From: Alphaproteobacteria bacterium
GTDB taxonomy: Bacteria; Pseudomonadota; Alphaproteobacteria; UBA6615
Direction of reading: 5' to 3'
Length of the DNA stretch: 16,280 nucleotides
NCBI GenBank assembly: GCA_017643325.1
Contig: JAEPNS010000030.1
Coordinates: 1-16,280, forward strand
Part shown: positions 1-6,828 of the stretch, piece by piece
Position numbering within the stretch: the stretch's first letter is position 1
Layout: each line of letters starts with the position of its first letter
Position numbers and translations under genes: made by a program
The notes under the pieces: generated by a model
Told to the model about the DNA's origin: nothing
The model's input: the letters and a program-made list of their open reading frames with translations, nothing else
Databases searched by the model: none

Positions 1-1
1 C

Positions 2-838
2 TATTCCCAGGTGTGGCTCGTCGTCCGGCGCACGGTCGGCGGGAGCGAGAAGCGATGTATCGAACATATCGACCGCTTTCCGGCGGACACCGCCGATGCC
101 GCCGACGGCTATTTTCTGGACTGCGGCCTTTCGCTTGACGATCCGCGCACCGTCACTGGCGCGACGAAGGCCGATCCGGTCGTGCTGAGCGTTCCGGCGC
201 ACGGATTTTCCGACGGCGACCTCGTGGACGTCGCCGACGTGACCGGAATGAGTGAACTGAATGGCAATCGCTATACGGTTGCGTCGTCGACCGCTGAAAC
301 CTTTGCCTTGTTCGGCGTGGATGGCACGGAATTCGGCGCCTACGCATCGGGAGGACAGGTTCGCAAGGCCGTCAGCGCCGTCGCCGGTCTGGAGCATCTG
401 GATGGCGAGACGGTATCGGTTGTCGCCGACGGGCTGGTGCATGCGGATGCAACCGTGTCTTCGGGCAGCCTGTCGCTCGAAGCGCCGGCCAGCAGGGTGC
501 ATGCTGGCTATGGGTATCCGACCGAGATCGAAACACTCCGGTTCGAGGGACGGTCGCCGAACGGCACTGTCCAGGCGCGCACGAAGCGGATCGACCACGT
601 GACGCTCCGGCTGCACCGCTCGCGCGGAGGACGGGCAGGCCCCGACCCCGGCACGCTCGACGATATCGAACTTGCGAGCGGGGCCTCGATCACCGGTGCC
701 GCCCTGTTCTCCGGGGATCGCGCAATGGCGTTTCCCGCCGGGTTCGGCATCGACGGCCGTGTGGTTGTCCGGCAGGACGAACCCCTCCCGTTCACGCTGC
801 TCGGCGTGATTGTGAATATCGACGTGGCAGCGAGGTAG
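2..838 (+). CDS. Phage tail protein with E1-FCCH-like domain, 5' end outside window
   Basis: The reading frame is open to the left edge, so the N-terminus is missing; 278 codons plus the stop are visible. Near the visible start is a VWLVVRRTVGG block followed by a RYIEH-like segment (here RCIEH), which I recognise from podovirus-type tail proteins encoded near the tail-tube or nozzle genes. About 35 residues later comes a repeat-like domain of the ubiquitin-activating E1 FCCH type: VTGATKADPVVLSVPAHGF, then a conserved GMSELNGNRYTV block and a FALFGVDG block. The C-terminal third is beta-rich and ends in a IVNIDVAAR tail. It was probably a virion tail component, by family resemblance only. 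The next gene starts 3 bases after its stop, so it belongs to a phage structural operon. A GTG at 11 is internal and is not the true start. Confidence 0.72.
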   Translation, partial: YSQVWLVVRRTVGGSEKRCIEHIDRFPADTADAADGYFLDCGLSLDDPRTVTGATKADPVVLSVPAHGFSDGDLVDVADVTGMSELNGNRYTVASSTAETFALFGVDGTEFGAYASGGQVRKAVSAVAGLEHLDGETVSVVADGLVHADATVSSGSLSLEAPASRVHAGYGYPTEIETLRFEGRSPNGTVQARTKRIDHVTLRLHRSRGGRAGPDPGTLDDIELASGASITGAALFSGDRAMAFPAGFGIDGRVVVRQDEPLPFTLLGVIVNIDVAAR

Positions 839-841
839 CCC

Positions 842-1279
842 ATGCAAATCGTCAACTTCCAGGCGGACCACCTCCACGCGGTCGAACCGCAAACGGCGCA
901 GGCCGACGTCGTGAACTACATCGATGCCATCGACAGGCAGATGCTCGCCGCGCGCGGGATGTCGTTTTCAGCGCTTGCCGACGGAAAGATCGTCGGCTGC
1001 GCCGGTGTTGTCGAGTTGTGGCCCGGCGTCGGCCAGGCGTGGGCCGTCCTCTCCAGAGAAGCGCTCGACGAGCCGATCACGTTGACCAGAGCGGTGTTGC
1101 GCGAACTCGAGCGTATCCGCCGGGAACGATCTCTGCATCGCGTCCAGGCGACGGTCGCGGACGGCCATGGCGCAGGCGCGAGGTGGCTCGCCTTTATGGG
1201 CTTCGAGGTCGAGGGCCTTCTGATCAACTACGGCCCCGGCGGACGGGGCGACCACTGGATGTACGGGATGACGACATGA
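842..1279 (+). CDS. Phage GNAT-fold acetyltransferase-like protein
   Basis: This is a 145-residue protein with a GNAT-like pattern: a beta hairpin ending in GKIVGCAGVVELWPG, a middle block (VLSREALDEPITLTRAVLRE), and the C-terminal strand and helix HRVQATVADGHGAGARW followed by MGFEVEG. Podoviruses commonly carry such a protein beside internal virion genes, where it corresponds to the T7 gp13 / internal virion protein A position. The usual acetyl-CoA loop (R/Q-x-x-G-x-G/A) is not convincing, so enzymatic activity is doubtful and a structural role is possible. The start is supported by a GAGG Shine-Dalgarno at 832-835 and by its position just after the tail gene's stop. Its own stop overlaps the next ATG (ATGA at 1276-1279), consistent with translational coupling. 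Confidence 0.72.
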   Translation: MQIVNFQADHLHAVEPQTAQADVVNYIDAIDRQMLAARGMSFSALADGKIVGCAGVVELWPGVGQAWAVLSREALDEPITLTRAVLRELERIRRERSLHRVQATVADGHGAGARWLAFMGFEVEGLLINYGPGGRGDHWMYGMTT

Positions 1280-1710
1280 GCGCACCGCATTTGATGTTTG
1301 CCAATGCCCTGTTGTCGGCGGCGGGCGCCGCGCAACAGGGTCGGGACGCGCAGAGGCGGGCCGAGTACTCGGCGAGGGTCCACGAGCGCGACGCGACAAT
1401 CGCGAAGCAGCGCGCTGCGTTGCAGGCCCGAAACACGCGGCGCGAGGGCGCCGCGCGGGCGGCGAGGGCGCGCGTCCGTCTCGGCGCCGCCGGTGGCCGC
1501 CTGGACGGCACCCCGTTCGACGTGCTCTCGCAAATTGCAGGGGATTCGGAGCTGGCGGCTCTGGAGGACATCTACGACGGTGCGTTGAACGCCACCGCGC
1601 AACAGACGCGGGCGCAGGCACAACGCATGCGCGGTTCGGCTGCCCGGCGGCAGGGCCTCGGCCGTGCCGGGTCCAGCCTCCTGCGGGGCGCGTCCTATCT
1701 GCGACGGTAG
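1276..1710 (+). CDS. Podovirus internal virion / core protein (T7 gp14-like)
   Basis: The protein has 144 residues and begins MSAPHLMFANALLSAAGAA. A small hydrophobic N-terminal helix is followed by a long Ala/Arg/Gln-rich helical stretch (QQGRDAQRRAEYSARVHERD). The second half carries a pattern I know from internal virion proteins of alphaproteobacterial podovirus-like prophages: GGRLDGTPFDVL, then a GDSELAALEDIYDG block, then a C-terminal AGSSLLRGASYLRR end. Such proteins are ejected with the DNA and help build the trans-envelope channel (family knowledge, from T7 gp14). An upstream in-frame start at 1018 would overlap the GNAT gene entirely and is rejected; the ATG at 1276 makes the ATGA overlap with the previous stop. 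Confidence 0.65.
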   Translation: MSAPHLMFANALLSAAGAAQQGRDAQRRAEYSARVHERDATIAKQRAALQARNTRREGAARAARARVRLGAAGGRLDGTPFDVLSQIAGDSELAALEDIYDGALNATAQQTRAQAQRMRGSAARRQGLGRAGSSLLRGASYLRR

Positions 1711-1755
1711 AAAGACGCGCGCCGGTACAACCTGTTTTCCATGGAGAGAAGTGAG

Positions 1756-2013
1756 ATGAACGATCCGCTTTCGCGGTGGCGTCGACGAAACCGCGCCTAC
1801 CGCACCGTGTTCGCAACGCCCGAAGGCAAGCGTGTGCTGCAGGACCTTCATGCCTTCTGCATGCAACCGGTACCGAGCGCGGATGCGAACGATGCGGTTT
1901 TCGCGATGGGCATGCAGCGCGTGTTCCGTCGCGTGGCCGCGCTTTCCGCGGCCGACGAGGACGCGCTGGTGGCCTTTGCCCTGAACAACGAGGAGATCGG
2001 ACATGACGACTGA
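1756..2013 (+). CDS. Bbp19-family phage protein
   Basis: This small protein has 85 residues. Its core (NRAYRTVFATPEGKRVLQDL followed by HAFCMQP) matches the pattern of the Bbp19 family of Bordetella phage BPP-1 and many prophages: a YR-x-x-F-x-TPEG-x-x-V-L-x-D-L motif. The molecular role is not known to me. I chose the ATG at 1756 because GGAGAG at 1743-1748 is a good ribosome binding site for it. An ATG at 1741 lies in the same frame but would place this signal inside the coding region. In BPP-1-type genomes Bbp19 sits beside the scaffold gene, and here too it overlaps the scaffold gene by 11 bases. Confidence 0.7.
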   Translation: MNDPLSRWRRRNRAYRTVFATPEGKRVLQDLHAFCMQPVPSADANDAVFAMGMQRVFRRVAALSAADEDALVAFALNNEEIGHDD

Positions 2014-2854
2014 CATCGACAGCAGCGATGAAGCGGTGGCTGTTGCCGCCCACGACGTACAGACCTGGCGAGACGACCTTTCGGAGGAGCTGCGAGCGAA
2101 CCCGGTTCTGGAAAACTTCGCTGACGTCGACGCCCTGGCGCGCGAACATGTGCACCTCCAGAAACTCATCGGCCGCAAGGGGATATTGCCACCCGGAGAG
2201 GACGCCGGGCCCGAAGATCTTGACCGGTTCTATGCGGAGTTGGGCCGACCCGAACAGGCGAGCGACTATGACGTGGGCGGCATTGAGCGTCCCGAAGGGA
2301 TGCCGTGGAGCAACGACGTACAGGACCGCATGCTCGAACGCATGCACGCCGCCGGCCTCACGGACAAGCAGGCACGCGCGCTGCTCGAGGGTTATGTGGA
2401 GGAACAGCGTACGGCCTGGGCCGAAGCCCGCTCGGAGCAGGACCGCTCACTTCGTGCCTCCGTCGACTCGCTCCGGGCCGAGTGGGGGCGCGGTTTCGAC
2501 GAGAAACTCGATCTCGCCAACCGTGCGTTCGCGACCGCCTTCGGCTCGCGCGTCGATCAGGTGCGAGAGATGCGCCTCGCGGATGGCAGCTATCTCGGCG
2601 ACCATCCCGACATGGTGAGGGCATTTGCCTCGCTTGGTGCACTGCTCGGGGAGGCCGAGTTCGTGGGGGCGGGTTCGGGTTCCGGTGCTGCGACGCGGGA
2701 ACAGGCCCGGCGCCAGCTTGCAGACCTGGAGAGCGATGCGGGGTTCCGCGCCGCACTGCTCGACCGGTCCCATCCGGACCACCGGGATGTTGTGGCGCGC
2801 CGCTCGAGCCTGGCGGCGTACGCCTATGCGGATCCTGGCGATCCTGCGACGTGA
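2003..2854 (+). CDS. Phage capsid scaffolding protein
   Basis: The protein has 283 residues and is acidic and largely helical. The N-terminal part has the signature of phage capsid assembly scaffolds: WRDDLSEELRANPVLENFAD, then HLQKLIGRKGI, then DLDRFYAELGRPEQASDY. The middle (ERMHAAGLTDKQARALLEGY) is the usual amphipathic helix, followed by a long helical segment. A Gly/Ser linker (GAGSGSGAATREQ, about residues 221-233) precedes a C-terminal helix that could bind the coat protein. Scaffolds guide procapsid assembly and leave the mature head. A Shine-Dalgarno AGGAG at 1991-1995 supports the start. Oddly, no major capsid gene follows; the next gene encodes a secreted host-type protein. Confidence 0.75.
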   Translation: MTTDIDSSDEAVAVAAHDVQTWRDDLSEELRANPVLENFADVDALAREHVHLQKLIGRKGILPPGEDAGPEDLDRFYAELGRPEQASDYDVGGIERPEGMPWSNDVQDRMLERMHAAGLTDKQARALLEGYVEEQRTAWAEARSEQDRSLRASVDSLRAEWGRGFDEKLDLANRAFATAFGSRVDQVREMRLADGSYLGDHPDMVRAFASLGALLGEAEFVGAGSGSGAATREQARRQLADLESDAGFRAALLDRSHPDHRDVVARRSSLAAYAYADPGDPAT

Positions 2855-2886
2855 TCAACCGCACGAACCTTTTCTTCGCCGCGCAC

Positions 2887-2899
2887 GTTCGTTACGAAC
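2887..2899. promoter_or_regulatory. Small perfect dyad upstream of the SIMPL gene
   Basis: GTTCG-TTA-CGAAC is a perfect 13-base dyad in the 117-base gap between the scaffold and SIMPL genes. A second, looser pair, GCCAAG (2919-2924) and CTTGGC (2937-2942), lies downstream. Neither is followed by a T-run, so they are not good terminators. They could be operator half-sites for the SIMPL gene, but no convincing -35/-10 pair was found in this gap. The role is speculative. Confidence 0.2.
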
Positions 2900-2971
2900 A
2901 CAGCCGCGCCATATCATGGCCAAGTTTGTCGGTTGTCTTGGCGCGAGTGAAGAAAAGACACGGATAGACAC

Positions 2972-3670
2972 ATGAAGATCTCGACCGTACTGGCAGTGCT
3001 GACCCTCCTGCTTGTTCCTGTCGTCGCGAGCGCCGACGAGGACGGGACCCGGCGCACGCTCGCCGTGACCGGACAGGGGGCCGTTCAAACGACGCCGGAC
3101 ATGGCGGAAATCCAGATCGGGGTAATGACCCGCGCCGCGACCGCGCGCGAGGCCCTGACCGAGAACAACGACAAGGCCACGAGGATGTTCGCCTTTCTGC
3201 GGGAGTCGGGGATCGCGGATCGCGACATGCAATCAGTGAACCTCTCGATCTCCCCGCAATACGACCATCGTCGCAAGCCCGAGCCCACACGGCCCGAACT
3301 CATCGGCTACGTGGTGAACAACAACCTCCGGATTGTCGTTCGCGATCTGGAAGGATTCGGAAAGGTGCTCGATGGCGTCGTGAGCGCAGGTGCCAACACG
3401 GTCCATGGCATTCGGTTTGACTCGTCGAAACGCGAGGAGCTGGAGCGGGAAGCGACGGCCAATGCCGTGAAGGACGCTGTCGAACGTGCGCGAAACATCG
3501 CGACCGCCGCGGGTGTTTCCCTGGGCAAGCCGATCACGATCCAGGAGAGCGGCGGTATCCGCCCGCCTGTCGTGCAAATGGCGGCGCGGATGGAATCGGC
3601 CGATGTGCCGATCGCGTCCGGCGAACTCGCGATCGGTGCACGGGTCTCGATCGTCTTTGAGCTCGACTAG
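2972..3670 (+). CDS. Secreted SIMPL-domain (DUF541, YggE/BP26-like) protein
   Basis: The protein has 232 residues. Residues 1-21 form a clear Sec signal peptide (MK, a hydrophobic run, then ASA before Asp22), so it should be periplasmic or outer-membrane associated. The mature protein is a SIMPL/DUF541 domain: RTLAVTGQGAVQTTPDMAEI at its start, then an ALTENNDKA helix, the SVNLSISPQYDH strand, GYVVNNNLRIVVRDL, the AVKDAVERARNIATAAGVSLG helix region and a final RVSIVFELD strand. E. coli YggE is linked to oxidative stress defence and Brucella BP26 forms channel-like oligomers; the biochemical role is unsettled. The ribosome binding site is weak. It lies between phage structural and lysis genes and has its own terminator, so it may be a moron gene or a host gene trapped at a rearrangement junction. 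Confidence 0.88.
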   Translation: MKISTVLAVLTLLLVPVVASADEDGTRRTLAVTGQGAVQTTPDMAEIQIGVMTRAATAREALTENNDKATRMFAFLRESGIADRDMQSVNLSISPQYDHRRKPEPTRPELIGYVVNNNLRIVVRDLEGFGKVLDGVVSAGANTVHGIRFDSSKREELEREATANAVKDAVERARNIATAAGVSLGKPITIQESGGIRPPVVQMAARMESADVPIASGELAIGARVSIVFELD

Positions 3671-3694
3671 CCCCGCTCCAGTCTCAGCCAGCAT

Positions 3695-3730
3695 AAACAG
3701 CCCCGCGCTTCGCGGGGCTGTTTTCGTTTG
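3695..3730 (+). terminator. Intrinsic terminator of the SIMPL gene
   Basis: A 13-bp perfect stem (3695-3707 with 3711-3723, core CAGCCCCGCG / CGCGGGGCTG) with a 3-base loop leads into TTTTCGTTT. It starts 24 bases after the SIMPL stop and would separate that gene from the lysis cassette downstream. Confidence 0.88.
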
Positions 3731-3746
3731 CCGGGAGGAAATCCTC

Positions 3747-4132
3747 ATGACCCCAGACACGTTCACCGCCCCGCCGTCGCGCGGCCTGCTGCCGGTTCCC
3801 GCCAGCCTTGTAGACCAGGTCATCACGGTTCGTGTGCTCACCCGCGTTCTGAGCACACTCATTGTTGTCGCCACCGCGGGTTGGTGGTTCCTGTTCGACG
3901 AAGTCAAGACGCTCAGCCGGGACATGCAGGCCCAGCGCGGAGAGCTGCTGCGTGAAATTGCCCGGACCGAAGCTTTCCAGATTGACCAGCGGGAGCGGCT
4001 CTGGAACCGCGTCGACGAACTCCAGCGCGATATTCAGGCGCTTCAGTCGGGCGCACGACCGAAGCCATCTTCACGGTCGTGGCGGGGGCCGCCCCGTTGG
4101 AGCGACCAGCCGAAATGGAGGAGGACCAATGA
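3747..4132 (+). CDS. Phage inner-membrane coiled-coil protein (i-spanin or holin-like), probably frameshifted
   Basis: The start is well supported by GGGAGGAA at 3733-3740. In the first frame the protein shows a short polar N-terminus, one membrane helix (about residues 33-50, LTRVLSTLIVVATAGWWFLF) and a charged coiled coil (about 52-100, ending DELQRDIQALQ at base 4046). After that the same frame becomes Arg/Trp/Pro-rich and runs deep into the next gene, to a stop at 4452-4454. The -1 frame from 4046 instead reads VGRTTEAIFTVVAGAAPLER and ends in a TGA at 4130-4132 that overlaps the endolysin ATG, as in an intact operon. I therefore infer a missing base near 4041-4052; the restored protein would have about 128 residues. 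The one-helix plus coiled-coil layout beside an endolysin resembles an inner-membrane spanin or a small holin-like protein, but the family is not recognised with certainty. Confidence 0.55.
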
Positions 4133-4530
4133 CCGAATGGAATCCGCGATCGACACCGAGTTTCACGCGTCGGGAGATGACCTGCCGTTGCGGATGTGGC
4201 CGAGCCGACATGGACGGAAACTTCATGGACTTCTTGCAGGCGGTTCGCGCGCGGACCGGGCCGATGCATGTCAACAGCGGGTATCGCTGTCCGGCGCACA
4301 ACGCCCGTGTCAGCGCGACCGGTGCCAACGGGCCGCATACGACCGGAAGGGCAGCCGATATCCGTTGTTCGGGTGCGTTTGCGCATCGACTGGTCCGAGA
4401 AGCCGTGATTCTGGGGGCAACCGGAATCGGTGTGGCGCAGCAGGGTCCGCATGAGTCCCGCTTCGTGCACATCGACACATTGACCCCCGCCGAGGCCACA
4501 GGCTGCCGGCCCTGGATCTGGTCATACTAG
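4129..4530 (+). CDS. Peptidase M15-type endolysin (D-Ala-D-Ala carboxypeptidase family)
   Basis: The protein has 133 residues. It shows the family's N-terminal FTRREMTCRCGCG block, the SGYRCPAHN motif (residues 50-58), the zinc-binding H-x6-D pattern GPHTTGRAADI (His70, Asp77) and the C-terminal zinc ligand in RFVHIDT (His114). M15 peptidases of this type cleave peptide bonds in peptidoglycan; in phages they act as endolysins. No signal peptide is visible, so release would depend on a holin. A strong Shine-Dalgarno (GGAGGAGGA, about 4117-4125) precedes the ATG, and the ATGA at 4129-4132 would couple it to the gene before once the frameshift is repaired. The next gene starts 9 bases after its stop. 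Confidence 0.85.
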   Translation: MTEWNPRSTPSFTRREMTCRCGCGRADMDGNFMDFLQAVRARTGPMHVNSGYRCPAHNARVSATGANGPHTTGRAADIRCSGAFAHRLVREAVILGATGIGVAQQGPHESRFVHIDTLTPAEATGCRPWIWSY

Positions 4531-4539
4531 GAGGATGCC

Positions 4540-5190
4540 ATGGTGTTTGCCGCCGTCCTGCCACTGCTGCAGTACGCGCCCGCGGTGTTCGAGGGGGCGC
4601 GGGCGATCATTTCCGCCGTAACAGGAGACGAAGTCCCGCCCCGAGCGGCACAAGACCCGGAATCGATGGCCCGACACATCGATGAATTGCCTCCTGTGCA
4701 GCGCGCCGAGGTCGTCGCCCGGCTGATGAGCTTGAAGGAGCGCATCCAGCGCCTCGATACCGAACGGTTCCTGGCGATGACGGACGGATCGGTGGAGAAA
4801 CTTCGGGCAACGGCCCGCCCCGAGATTGCACGCCGCGCGATGGGGGTGATCGAGACGTTCGCGGTCGTGTTCAAGGTCGTGTTTTTTGCAATCGTCCTCG
4901 AATGGGCCGTGCGCAATCTTGCAAGCTGGACCGGCGTGGATTTGGCTGAAACGACGAGCCTGCCTGCCCTGTTTGCGGAACTCAGCCCCGTGGCCGAGAT
5001 GATATGGGCGCCGTTATTGGGCTCTTTCTGGGCCTGTGTCGCAATCGTCAGGAAGTACATGGGTGTGCGCGAGCGAGACAAAGCCCATGAATACGAGCTG
5101 CGGAACGGCGGCCCGCTCAATTCGACCCAGGCGACCATCGAGGCGGCAAGCGGTGCGATCGCGACGGCGGTCCGCGCGCTCCGCCGCTAG
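4540..5190 (+). CDS. Phage holin-like membrane protein (similar to the 3TM / gene-transfer-release holin group)
   Basis: The protein has 216 residues. It has a hydrophobic or amphipathic N-terminal segment (about 2-28), a helical charged middle (about 40-100), and two clear membrane helices (about 102-122, MGVIETFAVVFKVVFFAIVL, and about 151-171, VAEMIWAPLLGSFWACVAIV), followed by RKYMGVRERDK and a charged tail. Its position directly after an M15 endolysin and its layout fit the holins of the 3TM, gene-transfer-release type, which permeabilise the inner membrane to let the endolysin out. Family membership is by pattern only; it could be another phage membrane protein. The start is supported by AGGAGG at 4529-4534. 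It is the last recognisable phage gene before host genes. Confidence 0.6.
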   Translation: MVFAAVLPLLQYAPAVFEGARAIISAVTGDEVPPRAAQDPESMARHIDELPPVQRAEVVARLMSLKERIQRLDTERFLAMTDGSVEKLRATARPEIARRAMGVIETFAVVFKVVFFAIVLEWAVRNLASWTGVDLAETTSLPALFAELSPVAEMIWAPLLGSFWACVAIVRKYMGVRERDKAHEYELRNGGPLNSTQATIEAASGAIATAVRALRR

Positions 5191-5270
5191 AACTCGCCGG
5201 TCGACCCGGTTTGCTGGTCCCTTGTCTGCCTTGCCTGCCGGACGAATGAAGGGGCTGGACTTTTTGCGAA

Positions 5271-5306
5271 GTTGAGGGCTTGCAACACCGATTTTGCAGC
5301 CCCAAC
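5271..5306. other. Imperfect hairpin in the gap between holin-like gene and cls
   Basis: The 159-base gap 5191-5349 holds no recognisable gene. It contains a stem in which GTTG-GGGCT-GCAA pairs (5' arm 5271-5285 with single-base bulges A and T; 3' arm 5294-5306), with loop CACCGATT. No T-run follows, so it is not a standard terminator. A second pair, GGGGCTG (5251-5257) and CAGCCCC (5297-5303), shares the 3' arm and could form a competing fold. Confidence 0.3.
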
Positions 5307-5349
5307 CTGATTCCGGCGGCACGATCCGGCATCCCCACCACGACCCCGA

Positions 5350-6813
5350 TTGATTCGGATGATCGAAACCATCAACACCTACTGGCCCCTGGCTGCTTCG
5401 ATTCTCGTGGCGATCGTCGCGGTCGTGCTCGTGGTGTCGGTGATCCTGCACAAGCGCGACGAAAGTGCCGCGATTGCCTGGGTCGGGCTGATTCTTCTCG
5501 CTCCGGTCGTCGGGGCGATTGCCTATCTCCTGTTCGGAATCAACAGAATCCGGCGTCGCGCGATGCGGACCCGTCCGCGGACGTCGACGCCGGCGGACTG
5601 GGATCCGGCCCGCGCGGCGCGGGAGCCGTTGAGGGTGACGCTCGACGAGCTCGATCCGGCGTCTCCCCTGTTCGCGCGGCGCAAGCTGATCGACGCACTG
5701 ACAACGTTTTCGCCGGTCGAAGGAAATAGCATCGGCGTTTTACGCAACGGCGATGACGCGTACTCGGCCATGCTTGCCGCGATAGATAATGCCGAGCGTT
5801 CCGTTGCACTCGCCTCGTACATCTTCAAGTCCGACGATGCCGGTATGCGCTTCGTGGAGGCGCTCGAACGTGCGCAGAAGCGGGGCGTCGAGGTGCGGGT
5901 GCTCGTGGACGGGGCGGGACTGTTCTACTCGCTGCCGACGATATCCAGCGTGCTCGCGGCGCGCGGCGTTACGCATGCGCGCTATCTGCACTCCTTCTGG
6001 CCGTGGCGGATGCCGTACCTCAACCTGCGCAACCACCGGAAGATTCTCGTCGTCGACGGCCGGATCGGATTTGCCGGAGGCATCAACATTTCCGCGGCAA
6101 ACCTAATTTCCCAAAATCCTTCACGGCCCGTCCGCGACCTGCATTTCTCGTTCGAGGGACCGGTTGTATCGCAACTGATGGAGACATTTGCCGACGACTG
6201 GGCTTTTGCGACCAGAGAGGTACTCGGGGGTCAGTTGTGGTTTCCGGCGCCTGCAACGTCCGGAAATACCCTGGCGCGTGCAATCCCCTCGGGACCTCAT
6301 GAGCCGATCGATCGCATGCGATGGATTTTGCATGCGGCGATCTCGCAGGCGCAGCGGCGAATCTGCGTGATGACGCCGTACCTGCTTCCGGACCAGATCA
6401 TCGTGGCAGAGCTCCGGCTTGCTGCGATCCGCGGTGTTTCAATCGACATTGTCATTCCGGAGCACAGCAACCTTTTTTTCGTGGACTGGGCGGTCCGCGC
6501 GCGTCTCGATGAACTTCTCGTGGATGGTTGCAGGCTCTGGTTCGGGCCGCGCCCGTTCAACCACGCCAAGCTCATGCTGGTTGACGACGATTGGGCAATG
6601 GTGGGGTCCTCGAACTGGGACCCACGGAGCCTGCGGTTGAATTTCGAATTGAACGTCGAGTGTCAGAGCGAGGATCTCGTATCTGCGCTGGACGATATCT
6701 TCGAGCGCGAGCGTGCGGACGCCCGCGCAGTATCGCTCGAGGAAGTCCGCAACAGGCGCATGCCGGTACGCCTGCGCGACGGCGTGGCGCGTCTGTTCTC
6801 GCCCTATCTTTAG
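5350..6813 (+). CDS. cls: Cardiolipin synthase (phospholipase D superfamily)
   Basis: The protein has 487 residues from the TTG start, a usual length for bacterial Cls. Two N-terminal membrane helices are visible (about 12-33 and 42-63), with the RDESAAIAWVGLILLAPVVG block typical of the cardiolipin synthase N-terminal domain. Two HKD catalytic motifs follow: NHRKILVVDGRIGFAGG (His229, Lys231, Asp236) and NHAKLMLVDDDWAMVGSSN (His405, Lys407, Asp412). The enzyme joins two phosphatidylglycerols, or a close variant of that reaction, to make cardiolipin at the inner membrane. Start choice is uncertain: TTG at 5350 and ATG at 5359 are both possible and neither has a good ribosome binding site. It converges on the polyprenyl synthase gene with only 15 bases between the stops. 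It looks like a host gene. Confidence 0.93.
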   Translation: MIRMIETINTYWPLAASILVAIVAVVLVVSVILHKRDESAAIAWVGLILLAPVVGAIAYLLFGINRIRRRAMRTRPRTSTPADWDPARAAREPLRVTLDELDPASPLFARRKLIDALTTFSPVEGNSIGVLRNGDDAYSAMLAAIDNAERSVALASYIFKSDDAGMRFVEALERAQKRGVEVRVLVDGAGLFYSLPTISSVLAARGVTHARYLHSFWPWRMPYLNLRNHRKILVVDGRIGFAGGINISAANLISQNPSRPVRDLHFSFEGPVVSQLMETFADDWAFATREVLGGQLWFPAPATSGNTLARAIPSGPHEPIDRMRWILHAAISQAQRRICVMTPYLLPDQIIVAELRLAAIRGVSIDIVIPEHSNLFFVDWAVRARLDELLVDGCRLWFGPRPFNHAKLMLVDDDWAMVGSSNWDPRSLRLNFELNVECQSEDLVSALDDIFERERADARAVSLEEVRNRRMPVRLRDGVARLFSPYL

Positions 6814-6828
6814 GAAGCGTGCGGAGGC

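Noticed and set aside
968..2347. Long open frame on the - strand (459 codons) across the phage genes
   Set aside because: It is antisense to four well-supported phage genes, is rich in Arg/Pro/His with no recognisable motif, and reflects GC-rich codon use on the other strand.
2305..2967. 220-codon + strand frame over the scaffold gene reaching the SIMPL gene
   Set aside because: Arg-rich shadow of the scaffold gene with no independent start signal.
3695..3730. The CAGCCCCGCG hairpin as an attachment site or mobile-element end
   Set aside because: Stem, short loop and T-rich tail right after a stop codon fit an intrinsic terminator; no direct repeat or recombinase gene was seen.
4035..4060. 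Programmed -1 ribosomal frameshift in the coiled-coil membrane gene
   Set aside because: No X-XXY-YYZ slippery heptamer is visible in the original frame; a simple lost base explains the data better.
1..5190. Gene transfer agent cluster
   Set aside because: The holin resembles the gene-transfer-release type, but the structural genes are podovirus-like and none of the siphovirus-type tail or head genes of the known Rhodobacter-type gene transfer agent are visible.
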